In this document: in pieces, positions 14,684 to 22,924 of the stretch
Numbering within the stretch: the stretch's first letter is position 1
Layout: each line of letters opens with the position of its first letter
From: Ancylobacter novellus
GTDB lineage: Bacteria; Pseudomonadota; Alphaproteobacteria; Rhizobiales; Xanthobacteraceae
Reading direction: 5' to 3'
Assembly (NCBI GenBank): GCA_003241485.1
Contig: QFQD01000039.1
Location: 1 to 30,915, forward strand
DNA length: 30,915 bases
Notes under the pieces: model-generated
Databases searched by the model: none
What the model was told of the DNA's origin: nothing
Seen by the model: the letters and a program-made list of their open reading frames with translations, nothing else
Program-made: the position numbers and the translations under genes

Positions 14684-15139
14684 TCACCCGCGCTGCATGA
14701 CTGACAACGGACTTGTCGGCGTCGCGCCGGCCGCGGTCGCGGTGTAGGCGCGGCCAAGATCGAGCGAGCCGGTCGAGAGGCGCGCGAGCACCTGGCCATC
14801 ATAGCTGCCGATCACATAGGCGAGCGGAATAAGCTTCTCGCCTTCGGCCTTCTGATCGCTGACCACGGCATAGCCCCAGGTCTTCAGTGAGGCCTCGAGC
14901 GCCCCGCCGAAGGGCGACCCATCGGGCTTCAGCACGATGGTGCCGGTACCCGGTCCGACATGTTCGGCCAGGCGGCTGACCATGTCGCCGGCGATGGCGC
15001 TTGCGGCGGGGCCGGAGATCTCCTGCGGCGCGGAGCTGGCCACGAGGCCGTCAGTTCCGAAGGTCTGGCAGCCGGCGAGCAGCGCGGCGGCCAGGGCGAC
15101 GACAAGGAGGCGGGGGACGAGGTGTCGCGGGGTCATCAC
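14684..15139 (-). CDS. trbH: TrbH outer-membrane lipoprotein
   Basis: A 151-residue lipoprotein. The signal peptide runs MMTPRHLVPRLLVVALAAALLAG with lipobox LAGC; Cys24 is the expected lipidation site, and the +2 residue is Gln, not Asp, so outer-membrane sorting is expected. In this operon it fills the place of a VirB7-like core lipoprotein. The mature part has repeats of hydrophobic and Gly residues but no known catalytic motif. Two adjacent ATG codons (15139 and 15136) are possible starts; GGGAGG lies just upstream at the end of trbG, immediately adjoining. Confidence 0.9.
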   Translation of the reverse strand: MMTPRHLVPRLLVVALAAALLAGCQTFGTDGLVASSAPQEISGPAASAIAGDMVSRLAEHVGPGTGTIVLKPDGSPFGGALEASLKTWGYAVVSDQKAEGEKLIPLAYVIGSYDGQVLARLSTGSLDLGRAYTATAAGATPTSPLSVMQRG

Positions 15140-15976
15140 CTACCCTCCCCTGCTGATGGTGATCTTGTCCTGGTGCCAGCCGACGCCGGAGACGAGCACG
15201 GCGCGATCGACGTTGTAGTCGACCACCATCATGTTGCCCTTCATGCGGTAGTTGACGATGCGGTTCTGGCCACCGGAGACGACGAAGAGCACCGGGGCGT
15301 CCTGTCCGGACATCGAGCGCGGAAACTGGATGTAGGTCTTCTGGCCGTCCGAATAGACGCGGGTCGGCCGCCAGCCAGCATTGCCGCTGACGCTGTATTG
15401 GAAGTTCAGCTGCTCGGCCGGCACGCCGGCGCCCGGGATGGTGCTGGCCTCGAGCCTCGCGTTGATGTCGGACAGGCGGGTCGACACGTCCTCGGGATAT
15501 TCGAAGCCGATGCGCGCCATGTACTGGCTCTGATGCGATTTGAGCTGGATGTGGTACGTGCGCCGCGACGTCGTCACCACCATCGAGGTGACCAACCCGG
15601 GCTCGGCCGGCTTGACGATCAGATGGATCGCCTGCCCGCCCACGGCTCCGGACGTCGCCGGCTCGACCTTCCAGCGCACCGTGTCGCCGACGAGCACATC
15701 ACGCACCACCTCGCCGGCCTGCAGCTCGATATCGCAGACCTGCAGGGGCGAGCACACGACCGAGGGCTGGATCTCGCCATAGAGGAAGATCACCTTTCCG
15801 TCCGCCCCTCTGGTGACGAGCCCGCGCGAACCGCGCCACTGTCCGGAGATGTTTGTGCCGCGGGCCTCGTTCGCGCTCATCCCCTGGGCGGCGGCCGGCG
15901 CTGCGACGAAACTCATCGCCACGACAGCCGACAGCGCGAGCAGCGTGGCGGCAATGATTGTTCCTTCTCTTGTCAT
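15140..15976 (-). CDS. trbG: TrbG (VirB9-like) type IV secretion core protein
   Basis: A 278-residue VirB9/TrbG-family periplasmic and outer-membrane core component. A signal peptide MTREGTIIAATLLALSAV...APAAAQ (about 1-31) is followed by the N-terminal beta domain (IFLYGEIQPSVVCSPLQVCDIELQAGE) and the C-terminal domain (PTRVYSDGQKTYIQFPRSM). I start at ATG 15976 because the signal peptide begins there; 12 residues upstream in the same frame would precede it awkwardly. It lies 17 bases after trbF and directly abuts trbH. Confidence 0.95.
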   Translation of the reverse strand: MTREGTIIAATLLALSAVVAMSFVAAPAAAQGMSANEARGTNISGQWRGSRGLVTRGADGKVIFLYGEIQPSVVCSPLQVCDIELQAGEVVRDVLVGDTVRWKVEPATSGAVGGQAIHLIVKPAEPGLVTSMVVTTSRRTYHIQLKSHQSQYMARIGFEYPEDVSTRLSDINARLEASTIPGAGVPAEQLNFQYSVSGNAGWRPTRVYSDGQKTYIQFPRSMSGQDAPVLFVVSGGQNRIVNYRMKGNMMVVDYNVDRAVLVSGVGWHQDKITISRGG

Positions 15977-15993
15977 TGGCGTGCGCGGGCCTT

Positions 15994-16653
15994 TCACAGC
16001 TGGGCGGTCCATTCGAAGTCCCGCAGATAAAGTCCGATCGGATTGAGGCGGATGACGCCCTCGTCCTGCGGCGGGGTCAGTGTCACGGTGGCGATGCCTC
16101 GGAACCGGCGCACCGCGGTCTCCTTGCCCTTCCGGTCGCGCTCATATTCGGTCCAGTCGATCTGGTAGCTCTGGTTGGAGAGCGGCACGACGTTGTTGAC
16201 CTCGATCGCGACGGTCGCGTTCTTCGCCTTCTCGAAGGGGGAGTTGCCGCGAAACCAGGCGTTGATCTTCTCGGTCGCCGGATCGGAGGTGCGCAGCAGC
16301 GCGTAGGTGCGGTCGATGTATTGCTTCTGCACCACGGCGTCGGGCGTCACGCTGCGGAAGTTCGAGACGAAGGTGCCGAGCGTCGCGCGCACGACGCGAG
16401 GATCGGCATATTCGATCTGCTGGGGGAAGCCGGCTGTTACCGCGGTGCCGAGGCGATCGACCTCGACGATGTAGGGAACGAGCTTGACCTGCGTGCTCTG
16501 ATAGAGCGCGTAGCTGAAGCCGACCACGGCCATCAGCATGCCGGTGATGCCGACGAGCCGCCACGCGGCAGCCGCCTTCACATAGGAGCCGTAGCGCTCG
16601 TTCCATTCCTGGCGGGCGGCGATATAGGGATTGTCGGGCGGACTGGCGGCCAT
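15994..16653 (-). CDS. trbF: TrbF (VirB8-like) type IV secretion protein
   Basis: A 219-residue VirB8-family inner-membrane assembly factor. A cytoplasmic N-terminus (NPYIAARQEWNERYGSYVKAA) leads to one membrane helix (about 31-51, WRLVGITGMLMAVVGFSYALY) and a periplasmic NTF2-like domain (residues 60-219) with the family features DPRVVRATLGTFVSNFRSV and the C-terminal NPIGLYLRDFEWTAQL. It nucleates assembly of the core complex with TrbG and TrbI. Its ATG 16653 is 18 bases downstream of the trbL stop. Confidence 0.95.
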   Translation of the reverse strand: MAASPPDNPYIAARQEWNERYGSYVKAAAAWRLVGITGMLMAVVGFSYALYQSTQVKLVPYIVEVDRLGTAVTAGFPQQIEYADPRVVRATLGTFVSNFRSVTPDAVVQKQYIDRTYALLRTSDPATEKINAWFRGNSPFEKAKNATVAIEVNNVVPLSNQSYQIDWTEYERDRKGKETAVRRFRGIATVTLTPPQDEGVIRLNPIGLYLRDFEWTAQL

Positions 16654-16671
16654 GCTGAAGCGCGTCTCCCC

Positions 16672-17859
16672 TCACTTGTCCTGAATCGGCGGTGGCGGTG
16701 GCGGCGGCGGCGATTTCTGCCGCGACTGATCGAGCTTGGCGTTCGCCAGTCCGAGCAGCGATCCGGCATAGGCGCCCGGCGAAGCAATTGCCTTCTCCTT
16801 CGCCGCCGAGCCGGCTGCCCATCCGGCATTGCCGATGCCGGCCGCCATGCCGCGCAACGCTGCTCCCGCCATCGAGGAGCCACCAGCTCGGGCGCTCCTC
16901 GCCGCCGACGCGCCGGACATTGCCGCGCTCGCCCCGAGGAACGCACCGCCGGCAGCGAAGGTCGCCGCCTGGCCGCCATGGCGGATCGCTTCCATGCCGC
17001 CGGAGATCGATGCGCCCTGCACGACACCCTGGACGATTGGCGGCACATACATGGCGATGATGAACACGACGACGGAGATGCCGGCGATGGCGAGCGTCGT
17101 GATGAACTGATCGGATGTGGCCGTCGGCGCTTCGGCGAGCCCGAGAAGCACTTCCGACCCGATACGCGCGATCATCACCAGCGCCATCAGCTTCATGCCG
17201 ACCGAGAAGGCATAGACGAGGTATCGGACGGCGAAGTCCTTGGTGAAGGACGAACCTCCGAGGCCGAGCATGATCATGCCGGCGAGCAAGCCGACATACA
17301 TCTCGACCATCACCGCAATGAAGATCGCCGCGACAAGGCTGAAGGCGATGACGACGATGACCATGGCGAAGACAGCGGCAATGGCGAGTGCATTGTCTTC
17401 AAAGAGGCCGAACTTCGCCTGCTCCGACATCTTCGAGGCCACACGGATGCCGGCGTCGAAGATGTTCGCCGGCGAGGCCGAGCCGCCATTGGCGCCGATC
17501 TGAAACAGGCTGTCGACGACCGCCTTGGCGAAGCTCGGTCCCCTGTCGAGGATGAAGGCGAACAGGCCGATGAACATGATCCTGCGCACGAGCTCGGCGA
17601 ACCACGCATCGAGTGAGGCTGCCTGCAGGGCGAGCCACACCGCGGCGATGCCGACCTCGATGCCCGCGAGAATCCAGAACAGGGAGCGGGCGGCGTTCAT
17701 CACCGTCGTCTCCCAGCCCTTGGCGGCCGTCGAGACCTGGTTCTCGAGCGTGGTCAGCACGCTGCCCTGCTGGGCGAGCGCCGGCGCGCTGGCGAGCAGG
17801 ACGAGGGCAATGATGATGAAGCTGATCTCGAGCGCACGGGACGGACGGGTGACTACCAT
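16672..17859 (-). CDS. trbL: TrbL (VirB6-like) polytopic channel protein
   Basis: A 395-residue VirB6/TrbL-family inner-membrane protein. A signal-like N-terminal segment (ALEISFIIIALVLLASAPALAQ) is followed by at least five hydrophobic stretches (about 60-85, 92-105, 152-182, 186-205, 217-232, 246-272). The C-terminal third is Ala/Gly-rich (AGGAFLGASAAMSGASAARSARAGG) and ends in an eight-proline run before IQDK, a probably disordered cytoplasmic tail. VirB6-type proteins line the inner-membrane part of the DNA path. It starts at ATG 17859, overlapping the trbK stop by 7 bases. Confidence 0.94.
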   Translation of the reverse strand: MVVTRPSRALEISFIIIALVLLASAPALAQQGSVLTTLENQVSTAAKGWETTVMNAARSLFWILAGIEVGIAAVWLALQAASLDAWFAELVRRIMFIGLFAFILDRGPSFAKAVVDSLFQIGANGGSASPANIFDAGIRVASKMSEQAKFGLFEDNALAIAAVFAMVIVVIAFSLVAAIFIAVMVEMYVGLLAGMIMLGLGGSSFTKDFAVRYLVYAFSVGMKLMALVMIARIGSEVLLGLAEAPTATSDQFITTLAIAGISVVVFIIAMYVPPIVQGVVQGASISGGMEAIRHGGQAATFAAGGAFLGASAAMSGASAARSARAGGSSMAGAALRGMAAGIGNAGWAAGSAAKEKAIASPGAYAGSLLGLANAKLDQSRQKSPPPPPPPPIQDK

Positions 17860-18053
17860 CTCGGTTTCATCTCCTGGCCGCCGCGCACCGGACGATTGGG
17901 ATCGCCACCGAGGAAATCCTCGGCGCGCTGGCGCTGCTCCTGTGCCGAGGGCGGCGCGGTGTCAGGCTGGGGCGCGACGGCGAACCAGATCACCGTGAGG
18001 CCGACGAGCGCGAGGACCGCCGCCAGCGCTGCCATGACGGCCGGCCGGCTCAC
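17853..18053 (-). CDS. trbK: TrbK, probable entry-exclusion protein
   Basis: A 66-residue small protein in the trbK position between trbJ and trbL. One N-terminal hydrophobic helix (PAVMAALAAVLALVGLTVIWFAV, about 4-26) is followed by a polar tail. In Ti and RP4 systems TrbK provides entry exclusion, blocking uptake from cells carrying the same plasmid. RP4 TrbK is a lipoprotein, but here no Cys is present at all, so this one would be a plain signal-anchored protein. Its last residues, VRGGQEMKPRW, closely match the end of TrbJ (VRGGQTMEPRW). ATG 18053 overlaps the trbJ stop by 4 bases. Confidence 0.85.
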   Translation of the reverse strand: MSRPAVMAALAAVLALVGLTVIWFAVAPQPDTAPPSAQEQRQRAEDFLGGDPNRPVRGGQEMKPRW

Positions 18054-18850
18054 CAGCGCGGCTCCATCGTCTGCCCGCCACGGACGCCTGGCGTCGTCGC
18101 GTTGAAGAACTGCTCACGCCGGACCTGCGCGAGATCCTTGTCGGCCTGCTCGGACTGGAGCCAGGTCCCCATCATCGTCGTCTGCTGGGATACGAGGCCG
18201 CGCAGCTTCTGGAATTGCGCGACTTGCTGGGCGGCGATCTGGTGGCCGACCTGGAGCGCCTTCATCTGCCCGTCGGCCGATTGCGACATCGTGCGCAGCG
18301 AGCTCATGGTCGATTCTTCCGAGGAGAACTGCTCGGCGGTGAGGCCTGCCGCCTTCAGCGTGCCGGCGATCGTGTCGCGGTTGGTCGTCGACCAGTTCTG
18401 ATAGGTCGAGGTGAAGGTCGCTCCGTTGGGGAGGTTGGTCTTGAAGTCGGCATAGCTCTGGAAGCGCTGCTTCAACACGTCATCGGCATTGCTCATCGAG
18501 AAGGCGATACCCTGCCCTTGAGCGGCAAGGCTGCGCAGCCGGTTGAGATCGTTCTCCACCTGCCCCCAGATCTGGTTCGGCAGCTGGGCGGTGTTCTGCA
18601 ACATGTTCTCGTATATGCGGAGCTGGTTCTGGATCTGCTCCGCGAGTTGGGTGATCTGGGTGACTTGATTGTTGATCTGCTCGGTTGACTTACTCACCAT
18701 CGTCACGAGCTCGCCGTTGTTCAGGAGCTGCGTCCATTCGGTGGCTCCGCCGGTCGCCGATCCCGAGAGGGCTGGCGAGACATGAGCCATCGTCGCCACG
18801 AGGGCCATCGACGCGGCAAGACTAGCTTTGGTGAAGAAGGGCTTCCGCAT
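18050..18850 (-). CDS. trbJ: TrbJ (VirB5-like) minor pilin protein
   Basis: A 266-residue VirB5/TrbJ-family periplasmic protein. The signal peptide is MRKPFFTKASLAASMALVATMAHVSPALSGS (about 1-30). The mature part is strongly helical with a heptad-like coiled coil (STEQINNQVTQITQLAEQIQNQLRIYENMLQN, residues 55-86), the usual TrbJ signature, and ends VRGGQTMEPRW. It is thought to sit at the pilus tip and mediate contact with recipients. AGAGGAA lies 7-8 bases before ATG 18850, inside the end of trbE; the genes overlap by 29 bases. Confidence 0.94.
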   Translation of the reverse strand: MRKPFFTKASLAASMALVATMAHVSPALSGSATGGATEWTQLLNNGELVTMVSKSTEQINNQVTQITQLAEQIQNQLRIYENMLQNTAQLPNQIWGQVENDLNRLRSLAAQGQGIAFSMSNADDVLKQRFQSYADFKTNLPNGATFTSTYQNWSTTNRDTIAGTLKAAGLTAEQFSSEESTMSSLRTMSQSADGQMKALQVGHQIAAQQVAQFQKLRGLVSQQTTMMGTWLQSEQADKDLAQVRREQFFNATTPGVRGGQTMEPRW

Positions 18851-21278
18851 CGCCTATTCCTCTCTGTTGGAGCCAGTGCGCCGGCCAGCCGTCGCCATGC
18901 GCGGCCTTCAGCGCGGCAATCTGCTTGAGGTCTTCCTTGCCGGAGGCGCCGGCGAAGGAGAGCGCGACCGGACCGAGCGCCATGTCGAACAGGCGCCGGC
19001 CTTCGGGCGAAGCGACGTAGTATTCCCGTTTCGGGAGCGCGGTCGCGACGATCTCGATCTGGCGCTCGTTGAAGCCGATGCGCTCGTAGAATTCGCGCGT
19101 GCCGGGCTCGCGCGCCGCGCCGTTCGGCAGGCATATCTTGGTCGGGCAGGATTCCTTCAGCACGTCGATGATACCGGAGCGCTCGGCATCCGAGATTGAT
19201 TGCGTCGCCAGGATGACCGCGCAGTTGGCCTTGCGCAGCACTTTCAGCCATTCGCGGATCTTGTCCCTGAAGGTCTGGTGACCGAGCATCAGCCACGCCT
19301 CGTCGAGCACGATGAGGCTCGGCGCGCCAGTCAGCCGCTTCTCGATCCGGCGGAACAGATAAAGCAGGACGGGCACGAGGCTGCGCTCGCCCATGTTCAT
19401 CAGCTGCTCGATCTCGAAGGTCTGAAAGGAGCGCAGCGCCAGCCCGTCGCTTTCGGCATCGAGCAGCTGACCCATCGGGCCGTCGACCGTGTAGTGATGC
19501 AGCGCTTCCTTGATCTCCCTCATCTGCACCCCTGACACGAAATCGGAGAGCGAGCGGCCATTCGCCGACGCCATCAGGGCGATCTGGCGCGAGATGGCAT
19601 TGCGATGATCGGGCGTGATCGTCACGCCCTGCAGCGCAACCAGCGTCTCTAGCCATTCGGACGCCCAGGCGCGGTCGCCGTCCGTGCCGAGCTCGGAGAG
19701 CGGGCAGAAGGCGAGCGTCGGGGAGCCCTCGCCGTCGTTCTCGCCGATCTCGTAGTGATCGCCGCCGGCGGCCAATGTGACCGGCAGCATGGAGCGGCCC
19801 TTGTCGAAGGCGAAGATCTGCGCCTGGGCATAGCGACGGAATTGCGCGGCGATCAGTGCCAGCAGCGTCGACTTGCCCGAGCCCGTCGGGCCGAAGATCA
19901 AGGTATGTCCGACATCGTCGACGTGGAGGTTCAAGCGAAATGGCGTCGAGCCGCTCGCCACCAGCATGAGCGGCGGGGAGCCAGGTGGATAGTAGGGGCA
20001 TGGCGCCGTCGGCGCGCCCGACCACACGGAATTGAGCGGGATCAGGTCGGCGAGGTTGCGGGTGTTGATCAGCGGCTCGCGAATGTTCGCGTACCAGTTG
20101 CCCGGCAGGCTGCCGAGAAATGCCTCCGTCGCGTTGATGGTTTCGATCCGGGCGCCGAAGCCCTCGGCCTGGACGAGCCGGCGGACGGCTTCCGCCTTCT
20201 CGCGCAGCCGGGCCTCGCTGTCGTCGAACAGCACGATCACCGGCGTGTAGTAGCCATAGGCGACGAGCTGCGACGAAGCCTGTGCGATCGCATCTTCGGT
20301 TTCCGCGACCATCGCCAAGGCGTCCTGGTCGACGGAGCGCGACTGCGTCTGGAAGAGCTGGTCGAAGAACGGCCTGACCTTCTGTTGCCACTTCCTGCGG
20401 GTCCGCTCGAGCCGCGCGCGGGCCTCCTGGTCATCGAGGAAGATGAAGCGCGACGACCAGCGATAGGTGAGCGGCATCAGGTCGAGCGAATTGAGAATGC
20501 CGGGCCAGCTCTCCGCGGGCAGTCCGTCAATGCCGACAATCGCGAGGTAGTGGCTGTCGACCATCGGCGTGAGGCCGTGGCTGAACTCGGCCGTCGCCAG
20601 CCAGTCGAGATACATCGGGATCTCGGGAAGCCGGATGGGGTGGTTCTCGCCGGTGATGCAGAAGCGGATGAACTGGAACAGCTCGTCATAGCGCGCGGAC
20701 TGGAAGCCGCCTCGCTCCTCGACCGAGCGCGTCACCATGCGGCGGATCGACAGCACATTTCCGAGATATTGCTCGACCTCGCGGATCGAGGTCAGGAAGC
20801 TGTCGAGGACGGTGTCGGCATAGCGCGCGGCACGGCTTTCGCTGTCGGAATATACATAGCGGGCAAGTCCGGAACGCCGGCGCTCGGGCGGTCGCCAGGT
20901 CAGGATGAGCGCGTGGCGGCTCTCGAAATGACCCCTGCCCTCCTGAAAACGCGCGCGCCGCTCGTCGTCGATCGCGCGGGTGACCGCATCGGGAAAATGG
21001 CACTCCTCGCGCGCCGGATAGTCCGACGTGGCAACCCGCACCGCCTCGACCTGGATCATCCAGCCGGTGCCGAGCCGCGACAGGATCGCGTTGATCTGCC
21101 GGGACACCTCGTTGCGCTCTGCATCCGTCGAGCTCTCGGAGTCAGGCCCGGCAAAATACCAGCCTGCCATGAGCGACCCATCCTTGAGCAGGATGACGCC
21201 GTTCGCCACGAGCGCGGCATACGGCACCAGATCGGAGAAGGACGGGCCCGAATGGCGGAAGGAGCGCAATGCCACCAT
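18822..21278 (-). CDS. trbE: TrbE (VirB4-like) type IV secretion ATPase
   Basis: An 818-residue VirB4/TrbE ATPase, the typical full length, that powers pilus and channel assembly at the inner membrane. The N-terminal VirB4 domain (about 1-400) includes FVANGVILLKDGSLMAGWYF-like residues 24-42. The C-terminal RecA-like domain has Walker A GPTGSGKST at 463-471 and Walker B LIVLDE at 655-660, followed by AWLMLGHQTFRDKIREWLK and the sensor stretch ILATQSISDAERSGIID. No damage seen. It begins 9 bases after the trbD stop and overlaps trbJ at its 3' end. Confidence 0.97.
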   Translation of the reverse strand: MVALRSFRHSGPSFSDLVPYAALVANGVILLKDGSLMAGWYFAGPDSESSTDAERNEVSRQINAILSRLGTGWMIQVEAVRVATSDYPAREECHFPDAVTRAIDDERRARFQEGRGHFESRHALILTWRPPERRRSGLARYVYSDSESRAARYADTVLDSFLTSIREVEQYLGNVLSIRRMVTRSVEERGGFQSARYDELFQFIRFCITGENHPIRLPEIPMYLDWLATAEFSHGLTPMVDSHYLAIVGIDGLPAESWPGILNSLDLMPLTYRWSSRFIFLDDQEARARLERTRRKWQQKVRPFFDQLFQTQSRSVDQDALAMVAETEDAIAQASSQLVAYGYYTPVIVLFDDSEARLREKAEAVRRLVQAEGFGARIETINATEAFLGSLPGNWYANIREPLINTRNLADLIPLNSVWSGAPTAPCPYYPPGSPPLMLVASGSTPFRLNLHVDDVGHTLIFGPTGSGKSTLLALIAAQFRRYAQAQIFAFDKGRSMLPVTLAAGGDHYEIGENDGEGSPTLAFCPLSELGTDGDRAWASEWLETLVALQGVTITPDHRNAISRQIALMASANGRSLSDFVSGVQMREIKEALHHYTVDGPMGQLLDAESDGLALRSFQTFEIEQLMNMGERSLVPVLLYLFRRIEKRLTGAPSLIVLDEAWLMLGHQTFRDKIREWLKVLRKANCAVILATQSISDAERSGIIDVLKESCPTKICLPNGAAREPGTREFYERIGFNERQIEIVATALPKREYYVASPEGRRLFDMALGPVALSFAGASGKEDLKQIAALKAAHGDGWPAHWLQQRGIGDAEALLHQS

Positions 21279-21287
21279 GACCGGGCC

Positions 21288-21587
21288 TCAGAATCGCCGC
21301 CAGGGCGTCGACGTGGGGCGGTAGTAGGGCCGATAGCCGACATGGCGGGCATAGACGCGCCGCATCATCGGGTCGGCCTTGGCCATCATCCGGAGCGCCG
21401 CCACCACCACGACCCAGACCGCGACCCCGAACAGTGCAGAATAAGGAGTCAGCACGACGAAGATCAGGATCGCCGCGGCGAGGCCTGTCAGCAGCACGAG
21501 CTCGCGGTCGGCGCCGAGGAGAAGGTTCGGGCGCGACAGCGCCCGATGGATGCGCGAACGGTCGAGGGTCGATCCCGGTTCAGCCAC
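21288..21587 (-). CDS. trbD: TrbD (VirB3-like) type IV secretion protein
   Basis: A 99-residue VirB3/TrbD-family inner-membrane protein. The N-terminal block RIHRALSRPNLLLGADRELVLLTG is followed by two hydrophobic helices (about 28-45 and 48-65) and a C-terminal tail with DPMMRRVYARHVGYRPYYRP, all typical. VirB3 proteins work together with VirB4-type ATPases, here TrbE encoded next. ATG 21587 overlaps the trbC stop by 8 bases. Confidence 0.95.
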   Translation of the reverse strand: MAEPGSTLDRSRIHRALSRPNLLLGADRELVLLTGLAAAILIFVVLTPYSALFGVAVWVVVVAALRMMAKADPMMRRVYARHVGYRPYYRPTSTPWRRF

Positions 21588-21951
21588 GACCGCCCTCCCC
21601 TGCCCGCTCGATCAAGCGTGAGGACGCGACGTCGCCGATCGAGGCACCGCTCGCGCCGAACAGCGCAACGATCTGGGTGGCTCCGAGAAGGATGCCTGCG
21701 ACCAGCACGACATACATGAGGCGCCGCGCGAAATCGTTGAGCTCGCCGCCGAAGATCAGCATGCCACCGGCTACGGCGACCGCGGCCAAGGCGATGAAGC
21801 CGGCGACCGGCCCGGTGATCGACTGCTGGATCTGCTGCAGCGGGCCTTCCCATGGCAGGCTGCCGCCGCCCGAGGCGAAGGCAGGCTCGGCAAGTACCAG
21901 CGCGAGCGCCAGTGCCGCGAGCGCAAGCTTGCACAGACGTTCACGCGACAT
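21580..21951 (-). CDS. trbC: TrbC prepilin (VirB2-like)
   Basis: A 123-residue precursor of the conjugative pilin. A signal peptide (MSRERLCKLALAALALALVLAEPAFA, cleavage expected after AFA at 26) precedes the conserved pilin core GGSLPWEGPLQQIQQSITGP, two membrane helices (about 48-68 and 78-98) and FGGELNDFARRLMYVVLVAG. In RP4 and Ti systems the C-terminal tail is removed and the pilin is cyclised by TraF, also encoded in this window. I start at ATG 21951 from the signal peptide; it overlaps the trbB stop by 11 bases. The open frame further upstream is a shadow of trbB. Confidence 0.94.
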   Translation of the reverse strand: MSRERLCKLALAALALALVLAEPAFASGGGSLPWEGPLQQIQQSITGPVAGFIALAAVAVAGGMLIFGGELNDFARRLMYVVLVAGILLGATQIVALFGASGASIGDVASSRLIERAGEGGRG

Positions 21952-22909
21952 GGCGTTCCTCCTTCGGCGAATAAGACTCGGTGCGATAGTGGCCATTGAC
22001 GAAGCTGTCGACGTGCAGGACATCGCGGACGACGCGGCCTTTCGGCGTGCGCTCGATCGAGACGATGAGGTCGACGGCCTCGCCGATGACTTCGTGCATC
22101 GGCTGCTGGCTGGCCTCGGCTGTGAGCTGCTCAAGGCGCCGCAGCGCGGATTCCGCCGTATTGGAGTGGATTGTCGTCACGCCGCCGGGATGGCCGGTGT
22201 TCCATGCCTTGAGCAATGTGAGCGCGGCGCCGTCGCGGACCTCGCCGACGACGATGCGATCGGGGCGAAGCCGCATCGTGCTCTTCAGCAGCCGGCCCAT
22301 GTCGATCGAGTCGCTGGTGTGCAGCGCGACCACATTCTCCGCTGCGCACTGGATTTCCGCCGTGTCTTCCAGGATCAGGATCCGATCGTCCGGCGCCGAC
22401 TCGACGACCTCGGCGATGACCGCGTTGGCGAGCGTGGTCTTGCCCGACCCGGTGCCGCCTGAGATGACGATGTTCATCCGCGAGGTGATTGCGTTGCGGA
22501 TCACGCAGGCCTGATGCTCCGTCATGATCTTCGCCGCCACATAGTCGTCGAGCGGAATGAGCCGCGAGGCGCGACGCCGAATGGTGAAGGCCGGCGCCGT
22601 GACCACCGGCGGCAGGAGACCCTCGAAGCGGTGGCCGCCGATCGGCAGCTCGCCCGACACGATCGGGCGATCCTCGTCGGCCTCGGAATGCAGCGCATGG
22701 GCCACGCTGCCGATCACGATCTCGGCCGTGGCGGCGTTCATCTGCCCGGCAGGCGCGACGCCATGGCCGAGGCGCTCGATGAAGAGGCGCCCGTCGGGGT
22801 TGAGCATGATTTCGACGACGGTGGCGTCATCGAGGGCGATGCAGAGCTGATCGCCAAGCGCCTCCTGCAGTTTGCGGACCAGGCGCGGATGTGAACGAAG
22901 CTGGGCCAT
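21941..22909 (-). CDS. trbB: TrbB (VirB11-like) secretion ATPase
   Basis: A 322-residue hexameric VirB11/TrbB ATPase on the cytoplasmic face of the channel, switching between pilus building and DNA transfer. The N-terminal domain is residues 1 to about 120. Walker A GGTGSGKTT lies at 151-159. The Asp box/Walker B region contains RILILEDTAEIQ, and the His box reads NTGHPGGVTTIHSNT. It is the second gene of the traI-trb operon, starting 15 bases after the traI stop with GGAGGA ahead of ATG 22909. Complete. Confidence 0.97.
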   Translation of the reverse strand: MAQLRSHPRLVRKLQEALGDQLCIALDDATVVEIMLNPDGRLFIERLGHGVAPAGQMNAATAEIVIGSVAHALHSEADEDRPIVSGELPIGGHRFEGLLPPVVTAPAFTIRRRASRLIPLDDYVAAKIMTEHQACVIRNAITSRMNIVISGGTGSGKTTLANAVIAEVVESAPDDRILILEDTAEIQCAAENVVALHTSDSIDMGRLLKSTMRLRPDRIVVGEVRDGAALTLLKAWNTGHPGGVTTIHSNTAESALRRLEQLTAEASQQPMHEVIGEAVDLIVSIERTPKGRVVRDVLHVDSFVNGHYRTESYSPKEERHVA

Positions 22910-22924
22910 GACCGTCCTCCTGGC

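Noticed and set aside
15958..17616. 552-codon plus-strand frame across trbF and trbL
   Set aside because: It is the antisense shadow of two well-recognised trb genes; its His/Asp/Arg-rich composition is not protein-like.
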